Of a stretch of 64,000 nt of DNA, positions 8,182 through 16,399 are shown one piece after another. The position numbers were made by a program, and so were the translations under genes. The notes under the pieces were generated by a model. That model searched no databases and had not been told where the DNA came from. It saw only the letters and a program-made list of their open reading frames with translations. The DNA is from Microbispora hainanensis (lineage in GTDB: Bacteria > Actinomycetota > Actinomycetes > Streptosporangiales > Streptosporangiaceae). How positions within the stretch are numbered: the first letter of the stretch is position 1; each line of letters starts with the position of its first letter. The stretch spans positions 8,432,001-8,496,000 of the forward strand of contig NZ_CP108086.1 in assembly GCF_036186745.1 (NCBI RefSeq). Reading direction: 5' to 3'.

Positions 8182-10017
8182 ATGAAACTCCAGCCGCGAC
8201 AGCAGCTTCTGGAGCTTTGGGAGGCGGCAGCGCGCGCCTCCTACCGGGACGGTGTCTGGACGTGGGGCGGCCGCGACGGGTCGAACTCCATCTCCGACGC
8301 CGAGCAGCTTCTGTGCTTCATGTATCCGGCCTCCGAACTGCCGGGCTTCCGCCTGGACACTCCGGACGAGACGGCCGACGACGTGCTGGCCGCGCTCGTG
8401 GCCCTCGGCGACTCGGTGCAGATCCCCAAGCTGCTGCTGCGGGTGATCGGCCAGTATCTGCGCACCTACACCGCCGAGGACGGGCGGCCCCTGTTCTCCG
8501 GCGGCACCTACTTCCGGCCGGTGGACGACGAGGCGAAGGTCACTCCCGAGCAGCTCCAGCTCGACGTCGTCGACTCGTTCTCGATGTCGGTCACGCTCAC
8601 GCTCGGCACGCTCGGCTTTCTCAAGGTCTTCCGGCAGAGCGTGCGGCGCGAGGCGATCCGCCGTGAGATCCGCGAGCTGGAGGAGCTGGCCAGCAAGCGG
8701 CTGTCGGCCGCGATGACGGGCCTGCTGCGCAGCTTCACGGTCAACGCGTTCGACCCCGGCTCCACCGCGGGCCGCGCGCTGCTGCGCACGGTGAACCAGA
8801 CCGGCGCGCCCGAGCGCCGCGTGCTCGACGATCTGCGCCGCGCGCTGGAGCCGGTGCGGGCCGGCCTGCGCGACCTGACGATCGGCTCGGGCAGCCAGGT
8901 GGACCTGGACAACGACAACCTGCTGTTCGAGTGCGGCTGGACGTGGGGCATCGTGAAGGACGCGCCCGACGTCGTCACGCCGCTCGACATCGGCCCGCAG
9001 CCGAAGGGCGTCGCCGCCGACACGCCGTTCCTGTACTTCACCGTCAACGCCCTCGTCGGCATCGCCGACCTGTTCTCCGAACGCACCCGCGTCCTGAGCC
9101 TGCTCAACGACGACCAGATCACCCTCGCCCAGGCCATCCAGCGCCGCTGGGACCTCACCCAGTCCTACTGGCGCACCATCGCGACGTTCGGGCGGGGCAC
9201 CTGGCCGCTGGAGGACATCCCCTGGCGGACGGTCGACGAGAAGGAGTCCGACTACTACAGCCTCGGCGTCACCGCCATGGTCGTGCAGAGCCTGGTCAAC
9301 AACCGGGCGGCCGACGTGGACCTCGGCCGGGTGGCCGGCGTGCTGGAGGAGCTGGCGATCCGGGCGAGGATCACCCGCAGGGCGGTGGCGGGCGACCCGC
9401 CCGTGCTCATGCACTCCCCCGGCGTCCCGATCAACCTGCACGGCAGCGACGCGCTCGGCCCCCACCTGCTCTGGGTCGTCTCCGACTTCGCCATCACGCT
9501 GCTGAAACGCACCATCTGGGCCGCCTCCATCGCGCAGAACACGCGGATGCGCGAGCGGCTGCTCACCCTCGCCGACCAGATCTGGCGGCACATCATGCTG
9601 CGCCGCCACGCCGACGGCCCGGCCGCCGGCCTGTGGGACCAGCCGGGCAACGTCTTCGCCGACATCGAGGCGCGCGACGAGGAGCCGTCCTGGTATTTCA
9701 GCGAGCGGGTCGTCGAGTTCCTCGTCGCCGCCGCGTCCTCCAGCGGGGAGCCGCCGCTGCGCAGCCCCCAGCTCGTCGAGCTGGCGCTCCAGATGCTCGG
9801 TGAGGCCGAGCACCTGCTCGACCAGGAGCTGGTCACCCGGCCTCTGGCCGGCGGGCAGACGATCCAGCCCAAGCTGCGCTCGATCCAGGCGTCGCTGCAG
9901 CGGGCCAGGGCGATCGTCAGCGACCGGCCGGCCACCGCCCAGGCGCTGATCAACGACGCGCTGCTCGGCCTCGAACGGCTGTCCGCCGCCCGCGACAGCG
10001 CGTCGGAGGCGATCTGA
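8182..10017 (+). CDS. SCO2524-like family protein, first gene of the variant P-loop cassette
   Basis: This 611-residue cytoplasmic protein has no membrane helix, signal peptide or catalytic motif that I recognise. The N-terminus is conserved in style (VWTWGGRDGSNSISDAEQLL, about 25-45, then LLCFMYPA); the middle and C-terminus are predicted helical, with QIWRHIMLRR and SWYFSERVVEFLVAAA near 475-525. Order, size and the following P-loop gene match the S. coelicolor SCO2524-SCO2521 run (family names from memory; an HMM search would settle it). ATG 8182 has AGAGAGGG upstream. Only one base separates its stop from the start of the P-loop gene, so they form one translational unit. Function unknown. 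Confidence 0.75.
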   Translation: MKLQPRQQLLELWEAAARASYRDGVWTWGGRDGSNSISDAEQLLCFMYPASELPGFRLDTPDETADDVLAALVALGDSVQIPKLLLRVIGQYLRTYTAEDGRPLFSGGTYFRPVDDEAKVTPEQLQLDVVDSFSMSVTLTLGTLGFLKVFRQSVRREAIRREIRELEELASKRLSAAMTGLLRSFTVNAFDPGSTAGRALLRTVNQTGAPERRVLDDLRRALEPVRAGLRDLTIGSGSQVDLDNDNLLFECGWTWGIVKDAPDVVTPLDIGPQPKGVAADTPFLYFTVNALVGIADLFSERTRVLSLLNDDQITLAQAIQRRWDLTQSYWRTIATFGRGTWPLEDIPWRTVDEKESDYYSLGVTAMVVQSLVNNRAADVDLGRVAGVLEELAIRARITRRAVAGDPPVLMHSPGVPINLHGSDALGPHLLWVVSDFAITLLKRTIWAASIAQNTRMRERLLTLADQIWRHIMLRRHADGPAAGLWDQPGNVFADIEARDEEPSWYFSERVVEFLVAAASSSGEPPLRSPQLVELALQMLGEAEHLLDQELVTRPLAGGQTIQPKLRSIQASLQRARAIVSDRPATAQALINDALLGLERLSAARDSASEAI

Positions 10018-10018
10018 G

Positions 10019-10933
10019 ATGCTCGTCTTCGCGATCTCCGACAAGGGCGGCACCGGGCGCTCGGTCACCGGCACCAACATCGTGTATCGCCATGCCCTGC
10101 AGGGCAACGACGTCTGCTATCTCGACTTCGACTTCGGCTCGCCGACCGCGGGGGCCATCTTCAGCGTCAGCGCGGTGGCCCGCGGCACCCGGGAGAACGG
10201 CCTGCACCACTACCTGCGGGGCGAGTGCCCGCAGCCGCGGCGGGTGGACGTGTGGGCCGAGTCCGACCGTGAGGGGCTGCGCACCCGCCCGCCCGGCGCG
10301 GGGCGGCTCGTGCTGCTGCCGGGCAGCGAGGGCGGCGGCGAGCTGTCGGCCCTCACCGACGAGGTCGTCGGCCGCTGCGTCCAGCTTCTCGGGCGGCTGG
10401 ACGAGGAGTTCGACCTCTGCATGATCGACGTCAGCGCGGGCCGGTCGTTCACCGCGGAGCTGGTTCTCGCGGCGACCGTGCGGATGCCCGCGATCCCGTT
10501 CCGGTGGCTGGTCTTCCACCGCTGGACGCGCCAGCACATCATCGCGGCCGACGGGCTCGTCACCGGCGCCGACGGGCTGCTCGACGTCGGCACCCGGTTC
10601 GGCCACGACGCCGACGACCTGCGCGACCGCATCCGCTTCGTGCGCACGGCCGTGCTCGAACCGGACGCGGCGGAGCTCGTCGGGCTGCGCGACGAGCAGC
10701 GGGCCTGGCTGAGCGCGTGCGACAGCGAGCTGCGCGAGCTGGCCGGCCGCCACGGCGTCGGCCGTACGGCCATGCTCGGCAAGATCCCGCTCGACCCGGT
10801 CCTCCAGTGGCGCGAGCAACTGATCACCGACGAGGACGTGCTGGCCAGCAAGATCGCGAACGCGGAGACCGCCACCGCGTTCGAGGAGCTGGCCAAGAAG
10901 ATCGTCGACGACAGCGCGTGGGAGGGCTTGTGA
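10019..10933 (+). CDS. SCO2523-like variant P-loop protein (ParA/MinD fold, Walker A Lys replaced by Arg)
   Basis: This 304-residue protein has the deviant Walker A of ParA/MinD ATPases at residues 9-15, KGGTGRS. The signature lysine K9 is kept, but the phosphate-binding lysine (position 14) is arginine. Further family features are LDFDFGSPTAG (about 36-46) and a Walker B-like FDLCMIDVSAG (about 135-145). Binding or hydrolysis of ATP is therefore uncertain; it may act as a nucleotide-regulated scaffold or a degenerate switch. It starts one base after the preceding stop, and its own stop overlaps the next GTG by 4 bases. The match to SCO2523 rests on the variant P-loop and gene order. Confidence 0.82.
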   Translation: MLVFAISDKGGTGRSVTGTNIVYRHALQGNDVCYLDFDFGSPTAGAIFSVSAVARGTRENGLHHYLRGECPQPRRVDVWAESDREGLRTRPPGAGRLVLLPGSEGGGELSALTDEVVGRCVQLLGRLDEEFDLCMIDVSAGRSFTAELVLAATVRMPAIPFRWLVFHRWTRQHIIAADGLVTGADGLLDVGTRFGHDADDLRDRIRFVRTAVLEPDAAELVGLRDEQRAWLSACDSELRELAGRHGVGRTAMLGKIPLDPVLQWREQLITDEDVLASKIANAETATAFEELAKKIVDDSAWEGL

Positions 10934-11886
10934 CGCCGGTGCACGCGACGTTCGGCGAGGTGGCGGCGGAGCGCAGGATCGCCTCCGTACCTCTCTCCCA
11001 CGTGTCCGTCGAGCTCGGGCACCTCTACATGGAGGACTACGAGGCGGGCCCCGACCGGCTACGCGAGCAGTTCCGCAGGGTCGCGCCGTGGCTCGCCACG
11101 GTCCGCTCCATGTGGCAGGAGCGGGTGCCGGGGGGCCGGGCCCGCGTGAGCACCTGCTTTCTCGTGGACGACTACTTCAGCCGCTTCAGCACCCCGGCCG
11201 AGCTGGTCCCGATGGTCCTGGAGGCGGCGGCCGAGCACGACCTGACCATCGACTACCTGGCCCGCGAGTCGGCCTGCGCCCAGTCCGGCGGCGTCGAGCT
11301 GGCCCGGCTGGTGGAGGACCGGCTCGTGGACGACCCGCCGCCGGAGACCGACGGATCGCGCCCTCCGGTCAAGGAGACGGGCTGGCTGTGCAACGGCTCG
11401 CGCTCGCCCCGCACCGCGCCGATGCAGGCGATGGGGAAGGTCCGGCCGTGGGAGCCGCCCGCGCAGAACGCCAAACGCGGCCACTCGATCTTCGTGGACG
11501 TCGAGCTGTGGGACGAGAAGGGGCCGCGGCGCACCTGGTCCTGCCCCTTTCTCGCGGCCGTCTGGCAGCTCCTGCGGCTTGGGCTGCTGCGCAGCGACGG
11601 CCGCGTGCCCCTCCCGCCGGTCGCCCTCGACGGCGACTGGCCCCGCGACTGGGACGAACTGCCCGCGGTCGTCCGGCTCAACCCCCAGGCCGCGCCGTTC
11701 AGCGCGTACACCACACTGTCCGTCCTCTCCCCCCGGTTCCTGCCCGTCGAGCTGGCCGTACGCACGATCCTGAGCCAGTTCGCCGTGGACGACGAGGTCC
11801 TGCGGCAGGTCGCAACCCGGAGCGAGGGCGAGGGAATCCGGCTCGAAGAGGAGCTCGTCGACCGCATTTCCTACGTCTTCGTCTGA
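10930..11886 (+). CDS. SCO2522-like family protein of the variant P-loop cassette
   Basis: The start is GTG 10930, overlapping the P-loop gene stop as GTGA; this gives 318 residues. No membrane helix or known enzyme motif is visible. Notable segments are ELGHLYMEDYEAGPDRLREQ (about 26-45), the acidic and aromatic FLVDDYFSRFSTPAE (about 76-90), HDLTIDYLARES, and GWLCNGSRSPRTAPMQ (about 150-165). The last looks like an ordered loop rather than low complexity. Length and order fit SCO2522 (recalled). Tight coupling to the P-loop protein suggests a stoichiometric partner. Function unknown. Confidence 0.72.
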   Translation: MTPVHATFGEVAAERRIASVPLSHVSVELGHLYMEDYEAGPDRLREQFRRVAPWLATVRSMWQERVPGGRARVSTCFLVDDYFSRFSTPAELVPMVLEAAAEHDLTIDYLARESACAQSGGVELARLVEDRLVDDPPPETDGSRPPVKETGWLCNGSRSPRTAPMQAMGKVRPWEPPAQNAKRGHSIFVDVELWDEKGPRRTWSCPFLAAVWQLLRLGLLRSDGRVPLPPVALDGDWPRDWDELPAVVRLNPQAAPFSAYTTLSVLSPRFLPVELAVRTILSQFAVDDEVLRQVATRSEGEGIRLEEELVDRISYVFV

Positions 11887-11912
11887 GGGGTTGCGATTGT
11901 GAGGACGGCCCG

Positions 11913-12860
11913 ATGCTGGTGATGGGGGAGGTCCACACCGGGCTGCTGCAGAACTCCGGTGAGATCTCCGAGTCGACGTGCCGTCAGGTGCTCGGGCTCA
12001 TGGCCGGGGAGACCGTGCGCGTCTCCCGCCGTCCCATCGTCCACGCGCTGTCGCCCGAGCGGCTGACCGGGGTGGACTGCGCCCTGCCCACCGCGTCGCG
12101 TTCCCGGGTCAGGGCCGTCGGCACGGTGGTGTCCCGCTGCGCGGTGACCGGGGGCCGGGTGGCCCAGGGGTCGTCGTACGTCCGGGTGGTGCGCTCGGAG
12201 GCCGACCGCAGGCTCCCCTGGTCGCACTACCTGGCCCGGCCGGGGGTCGTGGAGGTTCTGGGGAAGGTGAAGGCGGCCGACCTCGTCGAAGGGTTCACCG
12301 GCGACACCATGCCCGGCCGCCCCGATGGCGCCTGCCTCGACCTGGGCGCCGTCAGCGGCCGCTTCCTCGACCTCGTGCAGCAGTCCCCGCTGCTGGACCG
12401 GCGGGCCCCCTTCAAGATCCCGCGTACGAGCCTGCGGTGGGTGGCCGAGACCGGCGAGCCGTCGATCCGCTTCACCCTGCACGCAGAGCAGGAGCGGACG
12501 CTGCGCCTGACGCATCCCGGCCCGTTCACCCCCGCCGTGGTCGACCTGTGCGAAGACCTGGCGACGCACGACTGGCTGCTGACGTCGCTGCTGGTCATCG
12601 TCGAGCGGGCGCGGATCGGCGGCACTCCGGGAGCCCAGGCCGTGGCCCGCCTGGCGCCGGCCATCGACCACCTCATGCACCTGTGGATGCCCGCCGCCCG
12701 GGTCGAGGAGTGGCTGACGCCGTTCTGGGAGAGCCTGGAGCGGCGGCCGGGGTTCACCCGGCAGTGGCGTTCCCTGGTCGACCGGGTCCGCGACCAGGTC
12801 GCGATGAACACCCTTGCCCTGCTGAGTGCGACCGCCGAAGCCGGACGGAGGTCACCGTGA
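11913..12860 (+). CDS. SCO2521-like family protein of the variant P-loop cassette
   Basis: ATG 11913 is preceded by GAGGA at 7 bases and gives 315 residues, 26 bases after the previous stop. The N-terminal part (LVMGEVHTGLLQNSGEIS, then RPIVHALSPERLTGVDC) is the recognisable family start. A middle region with many Arg and a run of SVSRCAVTG-type beta strands follows, then a helical C-terminus (HDWLLTSLLVIVERARIGG and LWMPAARVEEWL). There is no membrane helix and no catalytic signature. Its stop overlaps the GTG of the membrane protein that follows. Assignment to SCO2521 is from order and length. Function unknown. Confidence 0.72.
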   Translation: MLVMGEVHTGLLQNSGEISESTCRQVLGLMAGETVRVSRRPIVHALSPERLTGVDCALPTASRSRVRAVGTVVSRCAVTGGRVAQGSSYVRVVRSEADRRLPWSHYLARPGVVEVLGKVKAADLVEGFTGDTMPGRPDGACLDLGAVSGRFLDLVQQSPLLDRRAPFKIPRTSLRWVAETGEPSIRFTLHAEQERTLRLTHPGPFTPAVVDLCEDLATHDWLLTSLLVIVERARIGGTPGAQAVARLAPAIDHLMHLWMPAARVEEWLTPFWESLERRPGFTRQWRSLVDRVRDQVAMNTLALLSATAEAGRRSP

Positions 12861-13837
12861 CCGGAGCAACACCCGAACCCTCCCCGTCGCTCGTCCCGAG
12901 GGTTGTGCGCAAGGTCCTCGTGACGGTGCTCGTGGGCGGCGTGAGCTATCTGATGAGCAACGCGCTCATCCAGGGGCCGAACGAGGACCTGTGGAGTCTG
13001 CTGCTCGCGACGTTCATCAGCGGCGTCGTCTTCGTCGTGCAGTTCCTCGCGGACGTGGACGACCAGCTCGAAACCGTGCTGCAGGAGCAGCGCAGGCAGC
13101 ACACGAAGACCCACAACCTGGTGGCCGACAGCTTCTCCAAGATCAACGAGGCGAGCAAGCTGTTCGGCGTCGTGGAGATGTCCGCGCTGGAGACCAGGGG
13201 TGTGGCCGAGCTGGTGCAGAACGCCGCCAAGATCCGTGACGACATGCCCGACCTCGTCAAGAGCCTGGTGCACCACGAGGTCACCCGGATGGCGAAGTTC
13301 CTCGGCGAGCTGTCCGACGGCAGATACGCGCTGTACGAGGGCGAGGACCGCGACTGGCTGCTCGCGCTCGCGCGCAACGCCCGGGTCAGTCTCGACGCCA
13401 TCAGCCTGACCAGCGTGGACGCCCGCGACACCGAGTTCGAGGGCGGCTTCTGGCACACCGACCTCGGGCAGCGCTACGTCAAGCTCCAGCGCGACCTCGT
13501 CCAACGGGGGGCGCGGGTGCGCCGCGTGTTCGTGGTGGATCGTTCCGAGCGGCTCGACTCCGAGGCGTTCCGCCGCGTGTGGAAGTGGCAGACCACGGTC
13601 GGGATCGAGGTGCGCACGCTGCTGCTCTCCGACGCGCCGCCTCTGCTGCGCGGCTCGCTGTCCGACTTCATCCTGTTCGACGGGGTCGTCTACTACGAGT
13701 CCAACCCCGCCCCGCAGGTCGGCGACGGCATCGCCCCGGTGATCCACAGCACGGTTCTCGCACAGGACCAGGAGCGGGTGCGCGAGCGGGCCGAACGGTT
13801 CGCCGAGCTCTGGGAGGCCGCGACACCGGCGGCGTAG
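12857..13837 (+). CDS. Membrane-anchored protein with PLD-like C-terminal domain, last gene of the cassette
   Basis: GTG 12857 (ribosome-binding site GGAGG 5 bases upstream) overlaps the preceding stop; 326 residues. Two hydrophobic helices at about 19-38 and 45-66 form an N-terminal hairpin. A polar, coiled-coil-prone stretch (about 66-105, DDQLETVLQEQRRQH) and a soluble C-terminal domain follow. The latter contains DRDWLLALARNARVSLDAIS, WHTDLGQRYVKLQRDLVQRG and FILFDGVVYYES, which resemble the fold elements of phospholipase D-like effector domains. No HxKx4D motif is present, so classical PLD catalysis is unlikely. I read it as a cytoplasmic domain held at the membrane, downstream of the P-loop protein (inference). 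Confidence 0.75.
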   Translation: MTGATPEPSPSLVPRVVRKVLVTVLVGGVSYLMSNALIQGPNEDLWSLLLATFISGVVFVVQFLADVDDQLETVLQEQRRQHTKTHNLVADSFSKINEASKLFGVVEMSALETRGVAELVQNAAKIRDDMPDLVKSLVHHEVTRMAKFLGELSDGRYALYEGEDRDWLLALARNARVSLDAISLTSVDARDTEFEGGFWHTDLGQRYVKLQRDLVQRGARVRRVFVVDRSERLDSEAFRRVWKWQTTVGIEVRTLLLSDAPPLLRGSLSDFILFDGVVYYESNPAPQVGDGIAPVIHSTVLAQDQERVRERAERFAELWEAATPAA

Positions 13838-13886
13838 CCGGCACGTACCCGACGCGGGGGCGGGCGAGACCGGCGTAGCGGGGCCG

Positions 13887-13977
13887 GTGGCGTCGGCGAC
13901 GCTTACGCGGACGGAGCCCGCGCGGGCGGCACCAGTGGCGTGGGCGACGCTTACGCGGACGGAGCCGGCGCGGGCGA
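13887..13977. repeat. Two-copy 43/48-bp direct repeat covering the 3' end of the FAD oxidoreductase gene
   Basis: Positions 13887-13929 and 13935-13977 are near-identical (two visible mismatches) with a 48-bp period. The second copy contains the TAA stop (13951-13953) and final codons of the oxidoreductase; the first copy carries the same codons and stop outside the gene. This is a tandem duplication of a gene end, similar to the one at 2841-2912. Confidence 0.9.
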
Positions 13978-15135
13978 GAAGGGGCGGTCGGGACGGACGA
14001 CGGCGAGCACTTCCTTCTCGCGGTCGCCGGCGGTGCCGCCGACCAGGGCCGCCACCAGTTCCGCCGTGACGGGGGCGAGCGTCACGCCGAGGCCGCTGTG
14101 ACCGGTCGCCGCCACGACCCGGCCGTGGTCGTCCACGTGGCCGATGATGGGCATGTGGTCGGCGCTGCCCGGCCGCAGTCCGGCCCAACGCCGGCCGACG
14201 GGCCAGGTGGCCGCCTTGGGCATCAGAGCGGCGACGCCCCGCCGGATCTCCTCGATCGCCGCGGTGGTCACCGTCACGTCCCCCACGTTCTCCTCGTAGG
14301 TGACGCCGACGGCCACCCTGCCGTCGTGACGGGGGACGAGGTAGGGGAAGTACTCCCGGCCGTCCTCCGTGATCTCCGCGAAGATGTGGTGGCGCAGCGG
14401 GTAGGTGACGGCGCCGGGCGGGCGGACGTCGAAGGCCACGCCCTTTATGGGGAACAGGTGGTCGCGGTGGCGCGGCAGGAAGACCCCGCTCAGGTGACCG
14501 GCCGCGACGACGGCCTGCTCCGCCGACACCCGGCGGCCGTCGTGGAGCTCCACCTCGACACCGCGAGGGCCGGTCCGCAGGCCGGTGGCGCGCACCGCGC
14601 TGAGCACCCGGATCGGCGTGCTCCCCGACAGAACGGCCGTCGCCAGGGCGGCCATGAGCACCCTCGGGTCGAGCGCGAGCTCCTCGGGCAGCAGGAATCC
14701 GCCGACGACGCGCTCGCTCAGCAGTGGTTCGAGGCTCCTGGCGTCGGTGGCCGTCAGCCGCTCGACGGCGAACGGCGAGTTCTTCCACTGCGGCAGCACC
14801 TTGGTCTCCAGGCGCTCCATCTCGGCATCGTCCAGCGCGACCTGGATGTCACCGCCGTCCAGCACCGGGACCTCGACGCCCGAGGCGGCGTGGATCTCCT
14901 CCAGCCACTGCGGGTAGGCGTCGCGGCTGCGCTTGATGACGCTGCTGAGCGGGCCGAGGCAGGAGCGCTCCGTCTGGGTCAGGATGCCGCCCATCGCGCC
15001 GTCCGAGGCCCCGAGCCCGAGACGCTGCCCCGCGTCCACGAGGACCACGCTCGTGCCGCGCTGGGCGAGCCTGTGCGCGATCGCGCAGCCGATCACGCCA
15101 CCACCGATGATCACGACGTCACAGGATTCAGGCAC
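13951..15135 (-). CDS. FAD-dependent amine/amino-acid oxidoreductase (DAO family)
   Basis: GTG 15135 (GGAG 5 bases upstream) places the dinucleotide-binding motif DVVIIGGGVIGCAIAHRLA immediately at the N-terminus, as in glycine oxidase (ThiO), sarcosine oxidase and D-amino-acid dehydrogenases; this gives 394 residues. Longer in-frame starts (15192, 15234) add low-quality sequence. Other family features are LGLGASDGAMGGILTQ after the FAD beta-hairpin, the substrate-domain core VGGFLLPEELALDPR, and the C-terminal FAD contact GSADHMPIIG followed by GHSGLGVTLAP. It probably oxidises a small amino or imino acid to release H2O2 or feed the respiratory chain. The exact substrate is not readable. No thiazole genes are adjacent, so ThiO is not claimed. 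Confidence 0.85.
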   Translation of the reverse strand: MPESCDVVIIGGGVIGCAIAHRLAQRGTSVVLVDAGQRLGLGASDGAMGGILTQTERSCLGPLSSVIKRSRDAYPQWLEEIHAASGVEVPVLDGGDIQVALDDAEMERLETKVLPQWKNSPFAVERLTATDARSLEPLLSERVVGGFLLPEELALDPRVLMAALATAVLSGSTPIRVLSAVRATGLRTGPRGVEVELHDGRRVSAEQAVVAAGHLSGVFLPRHRDHLFPIKGVAFDVRPPGAVTYPLRHHIFAEITEDGREYFPYLVPRHDGRVAVGVTYEENVGDVTVTTAAIEEIRRGVAALMPKAATWPVGRRWAGLRPGSADHMPIIGHVDDHGRVVAATGHSGLGVTLAPVTAELVAALVGGTAGDREKEVLAVVRPDRPFSPAPAPSA

Positions 15136-15537
15136 GCGGGCTCCAATTCGCCGTCCCCTCGCTTCGACAGTAGGCGAGGGAGGGCCGTTCATGAAGGCCA
15201 CACACGGGTGACCTCGCCGAACTCTACCGCGCAAAAATCTTGGCGGCGCGCAGATCCCGATCGCGCCGCGCTTCTCCTTCCCGACTTATTGGATCTGCCG
15301 CTCCGCAAGGAAGATCCGCACCCGGGCCGCTCGGTCGTACGCGAGGTTCGGGCGCGCGGTTCGGGCGTGAAATTCGGGCGCGAGGTCTGCTTCGGCGGCC
15401 GGAGACGGCCGCGCATACCTGCGATTCGGCGGCATGAGAGCTTTGCCGCGATCTGGGCATGATGAACCGATCAGCCGCCGTTCGTGGCGGTCGATGGGCA
15501 TCCGGGATGAGCCGAAGGCTCAAGCGAGGGGAAGCGC
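15136..15537. other. Intergenic region with no supportable gene
   Basis: This region of about 400 bases lies between the divergent FAD oxidoreductase and SDR genes. Several short overlapping frames exist on both strands but none has family character. It contains three close copies of TTCGGGCG spaced 12-15 bases apart (about 15345-15380) and mixed-strand GCGCGC segments. It presumably carries both promoters; I could not assign -35/-10 elements. Confidence 0.5.
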
Positions 15538-16329
15538 GTGAGGAAGACCGCCGTCGTCACGGGCGGAGCGTCGGGGATCGGGCGGGCCGTCGCCGCCGGG
15601 CTCGTACGGCGCGGCGTCCACGTCACGATCGCCGACGTCCGGGGAGCCGAGGACGCCGCCGGGGAGCTCGGCTGCGCGGGAGTCGTGTGCGACGTCTCCG
15701 ACGCGCAGGCCGTGCGGGACCTCGTCACCGGGGTGGCCGCCGAGCACGGGCGGCTCGACTTCCTGTTCAACAACGCCGGCATCGCGGTGGGCGGCCGTGC
15801 CGAGGAGTTCACGCTCGACCACTGGAACCGGACGATCGACGTGAATCTGCGCGGGGTGGTCCACGGCGTGCACGCGGCGTACCCCCTCATGGTCGAGCAG
15901 GGCTACGGGCACATCGTCAACACCGCGTCGCTGGCCGGGCTGACCCCCGCGCCCATGATGCTGCCCTACACGGCCACCAAGCACGCCGTCGTCGGGCTGT
16001 CGCTCGCGCTGCGGGCCGAGGCGGCGGCGCACGGCGTGCGGGTCAGCGTGGTCTGCCCCGGTTTCACCGACACTCCACTGCTGGACAACGCCAACCCCGG
16101 GCTGCCGCAGACCGAGATCGGGCTGCGCGCCCGCACGGTGGCCGTACGGGCCCAGGGGCGCCTGTATCCCGTGGAGTCGCTCGCCGACGACGTGCTGCGC
16201 GGCGTGGCCAGGAACCAGGCGCTCATCGTCGCGCCCGCGTCCGCCCGCGCCACGTGGCGGGCCGTACGGCTCTCGCCCGCCCTGGCGGTGCGGGCGGCCG
16301 GCTCCGCCTTCCGCCGCGTCATGCGCTGA
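15538..16329 (+). CDS. SDR-family oxidoreductase
   Basis: This 263-residue classical short-chain dehydrogenase has the cofactor motif TGGASGIGRAVA (about 8-19), the acidic residue after beta-2 (ADVRG) and CDVSD adenine contact, NNAG (about 80-83), the catalytic Ser in NTASLAG, the YTATK dyad (Y-x3-K, about 143-147) and the PGFTDTPL segment after beta-6. GTG 15538 has GAGGGGAAG upstream. It is probably NADP(H)- or NAD(H)-dependent on an alcohol or ketone; the substrate is unknown. It is followed by a hairpin terminator and is convergent with the GH43 gene, so it forms a single-gene unit. Confidence 0.9.
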   Translation: MRKTAVVTGGASGIGRAVAAGLVRRGVHVTIADVRGAEDAAGELGCAGVVCDVSDAQAVRDLVTGVAAEHGRLDFLFNNAGIAVGGRAEEFTLDHWNRTIDVNLRGVVHGVHAAYPLMVEQGYGHIVNTASLAGLTPAPMMLPYTATKHAVVGLSLALRAEAAAHGVRVSVVCPGFTDTPLLDNANPGLPQTEIGLRARTVAVRAQGRLYPVESLADDVLRGVARNQALIVAPASARATWRAVRLSPALAVRAAGSAFRRVMR

Positions 16330-16331
16330 AG

Positions 16332-16352
16332 CGCGGCCGGAACACGGCCGCG
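16332..16352. terminator. Hairpin terminator after the SDR gene
   Basis: A perfect 8-bp stem (CGCGGCCG/CGGCCGCG) with a 5-base loop begins 3 bases after the SDR stop. There is no U-tract, as is common in high-GC actinomycetes. It sits between convergent genes. Confidence 0.5.
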
Positions 16353-16399
16353 TCAGGCGCCGCGTCGTGGCCGGGTCTCCGCGGCCGTGTACGGCCGGT

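Noticed and set aside
7970..8185. A 71-codon ORF whose stop overlaps the start of the cassette (ATGA)
   Set aside because: The overlap is attractive, but third-codon positions are AT-rich in the first half, there is no ribosome-binding site, and the sequence lies in the presumed promoter region. It is kept only as a possible leader.
8182..13837. The cassette as a horizontally acquired island
   Set aside because: Third-position G+C matches the neighbours and there is no integrase, tRNA or attachment-like repeat; only its upstream control region is AT-rich.
13951..15234. Start of the FAD oxidoreductase at 15234 or 15192
   Set aside because: The extra N-terminal residues precede the Rossmann motif with low-complexity Arg/Gly sequence; GTG 15135 has GGAG at the right distance and the dinucleotide motif immediately after.
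15189..15523. Several 60-99 codon ORFs on both strands between the oxidoreductase and SDR genes
   Set aside because: They are mutually overlapping, with no ribosome-binding sites, no domain character and atypical composition.
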